The notes: generated by a model not told the origin, from the letters alone. Positions 42,883-53,870 are shown, counted from the stretch's first letter. The stretch: 64,000 nt of DNA from Semisulcospira habei (GCA_036245525.1 BTPG01000005.1:125409225-125473224); one strand, 5' to 3'. Translations and numbers: made by a program.

Positions 42883-43016
42883 GGATGGATGGATGGATGG
42901 ATGGATGGATGGATGGATGGATGGATGGATGGATGGATGGATAGACGGATGTACGGATGGATGGATGGATGGATCACTGAGTGAACAAACATACACACAC
43001 ACACACGCACACACAC

Positions 43017-43065
<49 letters not shown>

Positions 43066-43200
43066 TGTGTGTATGTGTGTGTGTGTGGTTTCGTTTGTCC
43101 ACCCAGTGATCCATCCATCCATCCATCCATCCATCCATCCATCCATCCATACATACATCCATCCATCCATCCATCCATCCATCCATCCATCCATCCATCA
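42883..43200. repeat. Mirror-image compound microsatellite palindrome
   Basis: (GGAT)n 42883-42974, GATCACTGAGTGAACAAAC, (CA)n, then (GT)n, GTTTGTCCACCCAGTGATC and (CCAT)n to 43200. Units, spacer and order are inverted about a centre near 43062. Confidence 0.9.
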
Positions 43201-43479
43201 ATACACACACAAAACACGTGAAACATAATGACATTGAATTAAATACTCTCGTAACTATGAAAGACGAAAAAGTATGCGCATAGCTCCATTAGAGAAAGTA
43301 ACCCTGTTTCCAGACCCAGACACGCGAACGGTTGTGTTTCTATGAAAGCAAAGTTTTTACCCCGTAGTTCAAATCAGCTGTTTGTGTGAAGCGTCCTTGT
43401 AACGAAATATCTAAATAGTCGTCATTTACTGCACATATTGCTTAACAGTTCGAGAAATGGCAGGAGCTTACCTGAGTCA

Positions 43480-43546
43480 GCAAGAGGCATAGATTCTCAT
43501 GAGCCCCTGCAGATGCAGGGGCTCATGAGAATCTATGCCACTTGCA
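43480..43546. mobile_element. Hp-B hairpin, nearly perfect
   Basis: GCAAGAGGCATAGATTCTCA pairs with TGAGAATCTATGCCACTTGC, with loop CCCCTGCAGATGCAGGGG. Confidence 0.85.
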
Positions 43547-43656
43547 GATGTAAGTAGACGGATATGAATTATATCAAGTAACGGGTATGAATTCCGGATG
43601 TCTGTGAAATTTGAAGACATGCTATGTAGGGCGGCTTTGAAATTGTCTTGCAACGA

Positions 43657-43657
<1 letters not shown>

Positions 43658-43708
<51 letters not shown>

Positions 43709-43807
43709 TGTGTGTGTATGTGTTGTGTGTGTGTGCGTGTGATGGTGTGTGTGCGTGCGTGAGTGCGTGCGTGTGCGTATGTGCGTGTGTGTGATGGTGT
43801 GTGTGAT

Positions 43808-43856
<49 letters not shown>
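43658..43856. repeat. (GT)n array with GTGC/GATG interruptions
   Basis: Two pure GT blocks (43658-43706 and about 43811-43856) separated by mixed GTGTGC units. The second ends exactly at a TTAA-bounded Hp-E element. Confidence 0.9.
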
Positions 43857-43858
<2 letters not shown>

Positions 43859-44070
43859 AACTCATTCAACCCCAAGCACGCATTTCCCAAATTTTGGAGG
43901 CGTCATGTAAAGACTACGCACCTGTTGCAGGAGATGGATCGACCATGATAATTCAAGAGTAGTGCCAGATTAGGATGGCGCCGACAGGCGCCAAGCTAAT
44001 CTGGCACTACCCTTGAATTATCATGGTCGGTCCATCTCCGGCTGTAGTGCGTCAGGGCTGAATAGGTTAA
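43857..44070. mobile_element. Hp-E palindromic MITE with both TTAA ends
   Basis: TTAACTCATTCAACCCCAAG to GGGCTGAATAGGTTAA. Opposite orientation to 20457 and the same 214-base length. Confidence 0.92.
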
Positions 44071-44079
44071 CGTAACATC

Positions 44080-44640
44080 TGACGTTTATTGTACTCGTAA
44101 CAATTTTTGGAGATCATCTGATAACTGAAGAGGACAATTTTGTGCGTGTTGTCATGTAAGCTAGTTCTTCCATTTTTGTTTTCATCCAATTTTTGTTTTC
44201 GCTTTCCACTTTTTCCACATTTTGTTTTGATTTAACCTGATTTAAAATGGTTTGTAATGTTTTGTAACAGTTTTTTCAACATTGTGTGTGTCTGTTTGTT
44301 TTTGTTTGTTTAATGCTGTTGATGCTGCTTGCTGTTGTTGATGCTGCTGCTGTTTCTACTCTTGTTGTTTCTGCCGTTGTTGTTTTGTTTATTATTTTCG
44401 CCGATCGATTCCGTAAATGCTTTGTTTGGGTTGGGTATTGGGTCGTTTTGCAGAGCTTCACATTAAATCACAATAGCTTACTGTACTTCTACAAATGGAA
44501 ATTCTCACTTGAGGTCACGCTTACAGAAGCATCCTCTTCACAATGAATCAAGTAGCAATCTTTGAAAGTCAAATTTCTAAGTCGTTGTGATCGGACTTTT
44601 ATTCTCAAAAGAAATAACATTGTATTCCTTCCAAGAGCTA
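44080..44640. other. No recognised gene
   Basis: T/GTT-rich stretch (44280-44400, imperfect GTTGTTGATGCTGCT units). Nothing else is recognised. Confidence 0.4.
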
Positions 44641-44648
44641 TGTCTGAC

Positions 44649-44863
44649 TTAACCCTCTTAGCCCCATGGCCGCATGTCCCAAATTTTGGAGGTGTTACCT
44701 AACTCCTATGTGTCAGTTGCAGGAGGTAGATTGACCATGATCATTCAAGGGTAGTGCCAGATTAGCTTGGCGCCTAAAGGCGCCAAGCTAATCTGGCACT
44801 ACCTTTGAATGATCATGGTCAGCCCATCTCCTGCTGCATGGCGTTTGGGGCTGAATGGGCAAA
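44649..44863. mobile_element. Hp-E MITE, right TTAA lost
   Basis: TTAACCCTCTTAGCCCCATG start and GGGGCTGAATGGGCAA end. The arm variant GATCATTCAAGG / CCTTTGAATGATC is mirrored. Confidence 0.88.
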
Positions 44864-45000
44864 AAGAACATTTTGATTGTAACACTGCCCCTCTCACTGA
44901 TCCGTCCTACATCCAACCATACCCAGCTGCAGCTGAACACCTGTTTCAGTTCATCCCAGCGTCACGGCGTTTAGTCTTTGAGGGCGTCTCCTTGCGCGTT

Positions 45001-45067
45001 TGCAAGTGGGCATAGATGTTCATGAACGCTTGCAACCTACAAGCGTTCATCAGAATGTATGCTTCGT
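45001..45067. mobile_element. Hp-B-like hairpin
   Basis: GCAAGTGGGCATAGATGTTC, centre GAACGCTTGCAACCTACAAGCGTTC, and ATGTATGCTTCG. Confidence 0.6.
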
Positions 45068-45095
45068 GATGTGTTGATACAATGATAAATTTGCG

Positions 45096-45157
45096 CGAGG
45101 CATAGATTTACACGAGCTCCTGCAGCCTGCAGGGACTCGTGAGAATTCATGCCTGGC
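45096..45157. mobile_element. Hp-B-like hairpin
   Basis: GCGAGGCATAGATTTACACG, centre CTCCTGCAGCCTGCAGG, and GAGAATTCATGCCTGGC. Confidence 0.65.
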
Positions 45158-45318
45158 ACTGCTGGCCATCAGATAGTTTACTTTATTTCAGTACTCACAC
45201 ACAAGTTTCGTGTGATGGGCCGATGGCCTAAACAATAAAACGATTGACGCTTGAGTCTTGAGTCACACACAAGTTTCCCACCAGTCTTTGCAAGCAAGTA
45301 AGCAAGCAACAGTTCTTC

Positions 45319-45447
45319 GTCCTTTTGCTGTCGGTAGCGCGTTGTGTCTAGGTACTTTAACCCTTTGGCTATCGGCAGCGCCTTTTGTCGAGGTGATTCC
45401 TGTCGGAATCATCTCCACAAAAAGCGATGACGACACTCAAAGGGTTA
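45319..45447. mobile_element. Hp-C half plus complete Hp-C sharing TTAA
   Basis: A left half (TCCTTTTGCTGTCGGTAGCG) reaches TTAA at 45357-45360. A full element then opens (TTAACCCTTTGGCTATCGGC), ending CTCAAAGGGTTA. Confidence 0.75.
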
Positions 45448-45499
45448 GTGTGCTCACTTGGGCCTTTTGGATCCAATGGGCCCTTCAACAATAAAAATA

Positions 45500-45850
45500 A
45501 AGTTCTGTTTTGTTCTGTTTTGTTCTCTTCTGTTCTCTTCTCTTCTATTCTGTCAAGTTCCGTTCCGTTCCGTTCCGTTCCGACGTTCCGTTCCTACGTT
45601 CCGTTCCTACGTTGTTACGTTACGTTATGTTACGTTCCTACATTGTTACGTTCCGTTCCTACGTTCCTACGTTCCGACGTTCCGACGTTCCGACATATGT
45701 TATATGTTATATGTTATGTTATGTTATGTTATGTTATGTTATGTTATCTCCTGCTCTGTAATGTTCCGTTCTGTCCTGTTCTGTTCTGTTCTGTCTATGT
45801 CCTCTTCTGTTCCGTTCCGTTCCGTTCTGCATTGTTCTGTTTTCTTCTCA
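45500..45850. repeat. (GTTCC)n/(GTTCT)n/(GTTAT)n pentanucleotide-like array
   Basis: Degenerate 5-bp units that change composition along the tract (GTTCT, GTTCC, CTACGTTCC, GTTAT, back to GTTCT). Confidence 0.9.
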
Positions 45851-46187
45851 TCAACTCATGAAAATCTGCACACCTCCTACAGACACCAGCCAGGTTAACT
45901 CACATCCTCTCACTTATCAGACTCATAGCTCCTCTCACAGAGCAGGTGAAAAGAGCTTCACCTTGTGAGTAGTACATTTTGGCCTGGCCAGTTTATTAAT
46001 TTGCCTTTCTTAACGTCCGCCGGCTACCGAACCCGGCGAGCAGCCGATTAGTAGGCAGGTAATTTCGTCAGTCAGCAAGACTTCTGTCTGACCATCGTCC
46101 ATTCTTTGACAGAGCTCTTTCCCATCCAGCGTCAGTCCGTTCGTTCAACGAGACAGCTACCTCATGGATATTGCCTTTCTTCTGTCT
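45851..46187. other. No recognised feature
   Basis: Left flank of the long inverted-repeat element. Nothing recognised. Confidence 0.4.
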
Positions 46188-47222
46188 TAGTCCATAAGCT
46201 AGGAAGATCTACCGTGCACCCCCCCAGTACTCAATAAGATGGGTTTCAAAGTGTTCCTTAGTATGTCCTGAGATGTTTAAGCCATGTACACACCAGAGAT
46301 ATAGCCGATGGCGCAAGGGTACCCCCATTCACGCTCTTCGCAGGTGCTAAAATGAGGTTGAGAAACATTTTCCTCTAAATAAATCAGAATTCATTCCAGA
46401 AGCCCAAATCAGGTAATATTATGTCAAGGCACACCTTCTGCATCCTCTGCAAAAATCAGAATGAAAAAATATTGAATCTCTGGCTCACAGTGAAGGTATT
46501 TGTGCACCCAGTAAACGACCATTTCCGCGAAATCGCAAAAAAAGACAAAAATAATGTGTCAGATGCCTTCAGACATTTTCTATAGCACTGACAGTCCATT
46601 TGTAGGTTTACATCATTAAAACAGGATGTCATAATTATTATAAACTTGACTAGGTGATGTTGTGATCACTGTGAGTGCCACAGTGGTTGATTTTGTATTC
46701 CTACCCCCAAGTTGTAAAAATACACAAAATTAATTAGAAAAAATTGCTTAAGTTATCCCATTTTATTTTGACCTCTCTTTACCTATTGACTTTCAATAAT
46801 GTGAGCATAAAGTGCAAGAAAATAAGGAAAGTCGGCATCCTTTACGGTATGTTCATGGTGAATGATAGCTTTTTACCATTTAAAATTGCTGAATTGGGAA
46901 ACGTACATTGTTTCTGATGCCCTCACAAATTTTGTATACAACTGATAGGTCTTTTTTATGTTTTATTGTTTAGGATAGAGTACCACAGTTACTCCCAACC
47001 TGATTTTATGATGTTGTGATGCATTTAGGGGCCACAGTGGCTGAATCTGCTGCCCTACCCCCATTTTATTTGTACGCAAAGGAACGAAAAATGATCATAA
47101 CAATTGCTCCTCTGATTAAATATTTTTGTTGCCAGTTTTCTTAACAAAATATGTATATTGAGCATAAACATTTGTGATCATTTCATTAATTTCAATGTAA
47201 CCCATCGATTTAATTGTAATTC
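46188..47222 (+). repeat. Left long inverted arm
   Basis: Shares GGCGCAAGGGTACCCCCATT, AGGTTGAGAAACATTTTCCT and CCACAGTGGCTGAATCTGCT with the right arm, inverted. Internally two ~350-base segments are diverged direct repeats (GATGTTGTGAT...GCCACAGTGG(T/C)TGA...CCTACCCCCA at 46655 and 47010). Confidence 0.85.
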
Positions 47223-47239
47223 TTTTTATTTAAGGCATG

Positions 47240-48995
47240 CTTAACAGGGGCTGCTGCTGAAGCTTCTATCGTCTGCACATTCAACACTCTTGTCAAACTC
47301 GGGGAAGGTGTACCTCAGGGAGATGTTGTGTCTGATGCTGTTTTTGGTCTACATTAATGACATCAGTACAACAGTACCAAGGTTCGTCTTGAACACCCTC
47401 CATGCAGATGACTTTGCAGTGTGGAGCGCAGCAGAACATAAAGAAATAGCATCCTCCAGAATCCAGGATGCTGCCAATAGAGTCAGCAGCTGGACTGAAA
47501 GAGGCCACTCAAACTGAGCTAGACCATCTCTTTCAATCAGACGGAAGAGGTCACCTCAAAACTGGAGACCTTCCAGTACCAAAGACAGACAGGCCAACTT
47601 TACTGGCAAAAATAAATTACTGGATTCACGTGGAGGCATAAAGAAATAGCATCCTCCAGAACATAAAGAAATAGCATCCTCCAGAATCCAGGATGCTGAC
47701 TATAGAGTCAGCAGCTGGACTGAAAGAGGCCACTCAAACTGAGCTAGACCATCTCTTTCAATCAGATGGAAGAGGTCACCTCAAAACTGGAGATCTTCCA
47801 GTACCAAAGACAGACAGGCCAACTTTACTGGCAACAAATAAATTACTGGATTCACGTGGAGGCCTCACATTGAAACCATGGAAGCTAGAGCTGCAAAAAA
47901 AGAAAGAGAGTCTCTGATGAAGAACTGGTGGGGACCACATTGGCGCAAATTACAGCATCCTGGCACAAGCAAACACCTGCTCGGTCAGACCAGTTGTGCG
48001 GTACCAAGATACATCGACAACATGAAACACTGCCTGAAACCCAAAAAGCCAGGCTTGACAAGATGCAGAACATGGGTCATTCTCATGATGCAGTGACATT
48101 CTTAGAGCCATCTGGAGTACCCCAATTTAGGAAATGGAGGACATTGGAGCCACTGGAATGCAGAACAGCACACACGATGAAGAGACTTACTAAACACCGA
48201 CAGCATGGGAGACTACAGGAGCAGACCAAGAACCGTCAGAAATGCCCAATCTGAACTGCCAACTGAAGGTCCTGCAAAGGGCTAACACTGACGTCCTGGA
48301 ACCAAGCCCAAAGATGTGTGAACAGCTCCTTTCAGATACCTGGAATCTCGAAAGAGCCTTCAAGACAACATAATGTTCCAGGACTCTTTGCCAAAGGTCG
48401 CGGCACTGCACAAAGCCATCTTGCTGGAGGTTGTGCACAAGCGCTACCCTCACAGCAGCTGTGATATCACACAAGATGCCGTGTTGAATGAAGGAAGTGG
48501 CGTGTACATCTGTTGTGCAGACTGCACTACTACCTCCCTCTCCTTACCAGCTAGCGGCAGCAGCTCCAACTATCGTACAGATCTGCAGGTGCTCAACTCA
48601 GCAGCAGAGCACTAGCTAGGGAAAGGCAGCAGCTTGATCCACTGATCTCACCAGGAAGCTTCAAGATAGACTGGATGCCCTGTCCACAAAATAGTGCTGC
48701 AGTGGATTCCAGTGCATTCTGGACTAGCTGGGAATGGAGACACTACAACAACAAAGTGATTGGCAAAAGCAGAATGGCGGCTGCAGCCCGTGGGCAGATG
48801 ACATCAACAAGCTGAACAGGGAGAGCCAGGCCACCATCTTTCATCTACACACTGATTACTCTGGACTGGGTCCATCCAGAAAAGCAGGAACGTTTCACAA
48901 ACCCAAACTGAAGCCTGAAGCTTTACACACTTTAATCAGATCACTCTGTATCAGCAATTATTTGAAGCTTCCGTGCCTAATGCATGAAGAGATAC
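47240..48995 (+). pseudogene. Decayed Jockey/I-like RT-RNase H fragment
   Basis: With frame changes one can read LGEGVPQGD (47306), a YINDIS block, LHADDFAVWSA (about 47398, the catalytic DD of RT), KARLDKMQNMG (48050), an RNase H-like GSGVYI...TTSLSLPAS (48500) and LQWIPVHSGLAGN (48690). The order RT then RNase H fits I/Jockey-group non-LTR elements. The 5' half, including any endonuclease, is absent. Stops and frameshifts make it inactive. Confidence 0.75.
47434..47863 (+). repeat. 225-bp tandem duplication inside the retroelement
   Basis: GAACATAAAGAAATAGCATC starts copies at 47434 and 47659. The copies (204 and 205 bases) differ at only a few sites. A 21-base partial third copy of the start lies between them. 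Confidence 0.9.
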
Positions 48996-49782
48996 CAAAA
49001 TAAAAGAACACTTAGTGAATGGCGGACTTAGAAGCGTAAACAACCAATCAGAATGTTCGCCATGCAGTCACTTTATGATCAGAGCAAAATATAGATCACT
49101 TGCAACAAGCGTCAGCATGATCGTTTGCAATGGGAATAGTCACAAATTGAGGGAGAGAAAAAAAAAAGAAATAGACAAAAGTTTGCCAGTACGTTGTCAT
49201 TTTTTACAAACTTTCACAGACTTTAAGGAAAAGGACTGAAATTGACAGACTTTCCAGGGCCCTCAAAAAGCCTTGCCATTTTTTTTACAACTTTCACAAA
49301 TGTTCACAGACCGTAAGGACCCTGCTGAACTCACCTCGTGAGACTGGGTCATGTGGAAACAGCCCTATGCGAATTTGGCGTAGAAAATCGGTCTCCTTAG
49401 CACATTCTCCAAACATGTCCATACAGAGAAGCGGTCTGCTGGCAGTTCTGACCAGAAGACATGCCCCTATACACCAAACTCTGAAAACATGCTGCCTAGC
49501 TCTTGACAGCTCACTTATTGGCAGCCAGAACAATATAAGATTTAAAGACGGCCATAAAAATGATTGAACGTTGCAGAAGGTGGAAGTGGAGATCTCGTGG
49601 TCGACATGTGGAAACTAAGTATTTTTGATAACATTGTTTTGGCTAAATAGGAACCATGAAACTTTATTACGCATATTCATATTTACACATTTCTAGATAA
49701 AAATAAATGAAAGGAAAAGGGGAGACCTTACTAGACCCGCCTTACGCTAGGTAAAATATCACCTAAAAGACCAGCCAGTTAA
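48996..49782. other. Core of long-TIR element, unassigned
   Basis: No domain is recognised. Two similar phrases about TTTTTTACAA(A)CTTTCACA lie near 49200 and 49285. Confidence 0.35.
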
Positions 49783-50855
49783 AAATAGTTACAATTAAAT
49801 TGATGGGTTACATTGAAATTAATGAAATGATCACAACTTTTTATGCTCAGTATGCATACTTTAAAAAAAAAAACAACTGGCAACAAAAAATATTTAAACA
49901 GAGGACTATTACGTAAGCAATTTTTATGATTATTTTGCGTTACTTTGCGTACTGGTAAAATGGGGGTAGGGCAGCAGATTCAGCCACTGTGGCCCCTAAA
50001 TGCATCATAGCATCACAAAATCAGGTTGGGAGTAACTGTGGTACTCTATCCTAACCAATAAAACCTAACAAAGACCTATCGGTAGTATACAAAATTTCTG
50101 AGGGCACCGGAAACAACGTACGTTTCCCAATTTGGCAATTTTAAATGGGAAAAAGCTATCATTCACCACGAATCTACCGTAAAGGATGCCGACTTTCCTT
50201 ATTTTCTTGCACTTTATGCTCACATTATTGAAACTTAATAGGTAAAGAAAGGTCAAAATGAAATGGAATAACTTTAGAAATTTTTTCTAATTCATTTTGT
50301 GTATTTTTACAACTTGGGGGTAGGGATACAAAATCAACCACTGTGGCTCTCACAGTGATCACAGCATCACCTAGTCAAGTTTATAATAATTGTAACATCC
50401 TGTTTTAATAATGTAAGCCTGAAAATGGACTGCCAGCACTATAGAAAATGTCTGAAGGCATCTGACACATTATTTTTGTCTTTTTTTGCGATTTCGCGGA
50501 AATGGTCGTTTGCTGGGTACCTTAACTGTGAGCCAGAGATTCAATATTTTTTCATTCTGTTTTTTGCAGAGGCTGCAGAACGTGTGCCTTAACATAATAT
50601 TGCCTGATTTGGGCTTCTGGAATGAATTCTGATTTATTTAGAGGAAAATGTTTCTCAACCTCATTTTAGCACCTGCGAAGAGCGTGAATGGGGGTACCCT
50701 TGCGCCATCGGCTATATCTCTGGTGTGTTCCTAAGGATTTTCGGGGAACATGGCTTAAACATCTCAGGACATACTAAGGAACACTTTGAAATCCATCTTA
50801 TTGAGTACTGGGGGGGGGGGGGGGTGCACGGTAGACCTTCCTAGCTTGTGGACTA
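49783..50855 (-). repeat. Right long inverted arm
   Basis: Reverse complement of the left arm with scattered substitutions and small indels. One difference is an extra GGATTTTCGGGGAACATG-like stretch near 50733. A G-run of about 16 (50809-50824) replaces the left arm's seven C. Confidence 0.85.
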
Positions 50856-51250
50856 TGCTTGAGATGATAAAGTCTCTGTGGTATAAGGTTTATTTATGTT
50901 CTTCTTCTCTCCAGATTGGTGCTTTCAGTTTCTGTGGAGCTTCTTTACAAAATCTCTCATCACAAAGCTCTTGAGCATTCAGTACTGGATGGACAAAAGC
51001 ACTCTACGAATTGAACACCATCATCGTCATCGTGAAAAGCTTGGGAGCTAGAAATGCATCCGCTGTCAGTTTGCAAGAGATGGTTCCATCGACTTATAGT
51101 TCAAGGGTACTGGCTGATTAGCTTGTTCGGACCATTGGTTTCACACGGACAATCTCAGAGTCCCCTGATTTGAAGGCCTGTGTGGTGTCTTGTGGCTGAT
51201 TCCAATTTGCGAAATGCTCGAGCACTGAAGAAGTATTCGATAGTTCCAGA
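50856..51250. other. No recognised gene; Hp-A arm remnant
   Basis: TAGTTCAAGGGTACTGGCTG followed by ATTAGCTTG near 51098-51125 is an Hp-A left-arm remnant without a right arm. Otherwise nothing is recognised. Confidence 0.45.
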
Positions 51251-51258
51251 CGAGTGGT

Positions 51259-51527
51259 TTAACCCTTTCACTGGCGTAAAAAAGCAACACCGTCCAACCG
51301 CACAAAACGATCTCTAGCCGTCCAAAGATCATGGATTGAAAAAAGATTTTCGGCAAAAGGCAGAGATCCTCATGAGCCCCCGCAACTGCGGGGGCTCATG
51401 AGGATCTCTGCCTTTTGCCGAAACCCTTTTTTTAATCCATGATCTTTGGACGGCTAGAGATCTTTGCCATTGAAGTTACAATGGTTCCAAAAACACTATC
51501 TGCATCCACTGGCAGTGAAGGCGCTAA
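51259..51527. mobile_element. Hp-B element with 154-bp extended palindrome
   Basis: TTAACCCTTTCACTGGCG start; TGGCAGTGAAGGCGCTAA end. Palindrome 51309-51462: GATCTCTAGCCGTCCAAAGA and TCATGGATTGAAAAAAG lie outside the usual hairpin and pair with TTTAATCCATGATCTTTGGA then CGGCTAGAGATC. The Hp-B hairpin itself (51353-51421) is perfect or nearly so, with mirrored GCAGAG/CTCTGC. Confidence 0.9.
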
Positions 51528-51588
51528 CCCTTTGGTTGTCGGTAGCGCTTTTTGTCGAGTTGATTTCTTCAGAAATCCCCATCCAAAG
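51523..51588. mobile_element. Hp-C left half chained to the Hp-B element
   Basis: CTAACCCTTTGGTTGTCGGT then AGCGCTTTTTGTCGAG. It uses the Hp-B right terminal (TTAA decayed to CTAA) as its own start. Confidence 0.7.
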
Positions 51589-51599
51589 GAGTCAGCGAC

Positions 51600-52019
51600 G
51601 TCGGGGACTGGGGGAGGGTTGGGGAGGGGGGAGGGTAGAGAGAGGGAGGAATGGAGGCTGTGATAATATCTACACTCACAACGGACTTGTGCATATTTTC
51701 ATTTGTTTACGCTTCATCTTCGGAATCATCAGAATACATTAATAATATTTTTTTCCCATTACAATGCCAGCTGCGCGATAAAGATTCACTATGATTATTA
51801 TGTCAAGGATGGTAGGCCCATCTCCCACGAAATTGTACGAAGCTCTTTGCAGACAATTTATTTTGAACTTTACGAAATAGAGACCAAAAACCAAACAAAC
51901 AAAGGGAACAAATAAACTATGACAAACTGTTTTATTATTTTGTTGGGCTTTTATATTTGATTTTTGGAGTGACTCGACCTTTCAAAGTGTTTCCATCCCT
52001 AACTGCGCACTCGTGGTCC
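51600..52019. other. No recognised gene
   Basis: Includes a short GGGGAGGG tract (about 51607-51655). Nothing else recognised. Confidence 0.4.
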
Positions 52020-52232
52020 TTAACCCCGTCAATACCATTGAACGCAGACTGCTTTTTTAGAAATCGTTGTTTAATCAATGTCAAAGAGCCGTCAAAGGAA
52101 CATGTATAAATTGCAAATTGGTTTCAACAAGAGGTATAGATTATCATGAGCCCCCGCAAATGCGGGGGCTCATGAGGATCTACACCTCCTACAGTTGTGT
52201 GCTGTTTAGTTCTTCTCGCCAGCGAAATGGAC
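52020..52232. mobile_element. Hp-B MITE, inverted
   Basis: TTAACCCCGTCAATACCATT start. Hairpin at 52126-52194 (CAACAAGAGGTATAG, loop CCCCCGCAAATGCGGGGG). Confidence 0.8.
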
Positions 52233-52486
52233 TTTAACTCGAGCAGAGGAGGTGGTGAGCTGTTCGTCACAAGACTGATGATACGCCTGAGCGTCTTACC
52301 TCCATGTCCGTCCATCAGACACCAATCAACCAAGTAACTATAGTCCGGTGTCCGCCGCGCGGCCACCTACAGACTTAAACTCCCCCTGCTTCCTCCTTCT
52401 GACGGAAGTGACACAAAACAGAAGCCCTGATCTGCTCGGACGAGAGGCAAAGGCTGTGTGGGGCGTCTTCCCGCGAGCCAGAGGAG

Positions 52487-52575
52487 TAATAATAATAATA
52501 ATAATAATAATACATAGTATTTATATGGCGCATTTCTCATATTTATTATATAACTCAATGCGCATGACATAGCCG
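52487..52575 (-). mobile_element. LINE/SINE 3' tail with (ATT)n
   Basis: On the minus strand it reads GAAATGCGCCATATAAATAC then ATT repeats. Same tail type as the LINE ending at 20940. No body is attached. Confidence 0.65.
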
Positions 52576-52772
52576 CGAACTGAACCCAACAAGCACGCTC
52601 ACGGGAAACACGCGCATTCCCTCACACACTGTCAATAAACACAGAACATTCACGTGGTGCTAAGGGCAAGTTTAAGCCGAGCTACTGGATTTTTGGGAGT
52701 AAATTTTCATGGGTTCCTGCAGGAAGCATACAAAATTACAACTGAACAGCAGGCATACACTCCCTTTACTAC

Positions 52773-52835
52773 CTGCAAGATGCTTAGATTTTCATGAGCC
52801 CCTGAAAGGGGCTCATGAGAATCTATGCCTCTTGC
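52773..52835. mobile_element. Hp-B hairpin, short loop
   Basis: GCAAGATGCTTAGATTTTCA pairs with TGAGAATCTATGCCTCTTGC, with loop GAGCCCCTGAAAGGGGCTC. A further half hairpin (TACATGAGCATCTACGCCTC) is at 53005-53030. Confidence 0.75.
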
Positions 52836-53039
52836 ACACATAAGGAAAAGCGTCTGATCAAAGATGTTCATACGGCCAGCGTCTGTTTTGCTAATATCCT
52901 GGAGCTCATAAGAAACTATGCTTTTTATAGACTGGCGTAAATCTAGCTGCAAGCGTCCGTGATCCGTTCAGCTTATCGTATACATAACGGCAGGTTTCCG
53001 CAGGTACATGAGCATCTACGCCTCTTTCAGGTGGAAAGG

Positions 53040-53870
53040 AGTCAGGCTAAAGCTGTCCGTGCGTCCAGCTTGTATTTGATGGGGGGATTCTGCGAGCCTG
53101 GTCGGTTATTACGGGTGTTTAGTGGTCAGTTAAGCGGGTATAAATCGGCCAACCGGTCGATAGCGGACGCTGGCAGGCAGCAAATAAAGCTACTTTGGCT
53201 AATGGGGTGGGTGGGGCGGGGTGGACAGATCCGCGCTGACGTCGGGTAGGTGGCCGGGTGGCGCTTGGCGGTCGAGAAAGGAAGCAGACACAGGCAGTGG
53301 TCAGCCGATTGTGCTGCATGGTAAAAAAAAAATCATAAAACAAAAGGAAGAAAGGATCTGACAAAGGCAGTGTTCGGTAGTTTTGTCACTTCATTTTTCT
53401 TTTCTTTTCAAGTACACACTGTCTCATTTTTACACAACTGTTTTTGCACCCTATTTTAATCTGTTTACTCAAAGTTTTCCACAAATCGTCGTGTTCCATC
53501 CGAGCTGTTTACACCTAGGGATCTCATGTTCACCTAGAATCTGCCCCCCCCCCCCCCCAAATGCTCACATCTGACGAGATCCACGCGTTAATTTCAGAAA
53601 ATGGATTGTGAAGCATTTATTTTTTATATAAAGCTTTCTTTTTTTTTAAAGATCTTGGTCTGTTTGATCAGAACAAAAACATTGAAAGAATGCAAGCCGG
53701 CAATCACAAACAGAGAATGAAACAAACGAACGAACGAACAATCCAACCTAAGCCATCTAGTATATCACCCAAAGCGAGCCAACGCAACCCAATCCAAAAC
53801 CAAACCAACCAAAACAAAGACAGGAAGAAACTGAGCGCATGCCTATACGCAAATACACAATTTATGATTA
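53040..53870. other. No recognised gene
   Basis: Poly-C run at 53544-53559 and T-rich tracts. Short frames only. Confidence 0.4.

Larger units (their letters stand above)
46188..50855. mobile_element. 4.67-kb element with ~1.04-kb terminal inverted repeats
   Basis: The ends TAGTCCATAAGCTAGGAAG (46188) and CTTCCTAGCTTGTGGACTA (50855) are inverted copies, as are the next thousand bases on each side. The core (47223-49782) holds a decayed RT-RNase H retroelement fragment and unassigned sequence. I see no transposase and no clear target duplication at the outer ends. Class is unknown (fold-back type, or a non-autonomous relative of a large DNA transposon). Confidence 0.8.

Noticed and set aside
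46188..50855. Maverick/Polinton or other virus-related element
   Set aside because: Long inverted ends would fit, but no DNA polymerase B, integrase, capsid or packaging ATPase motif is present in the core.
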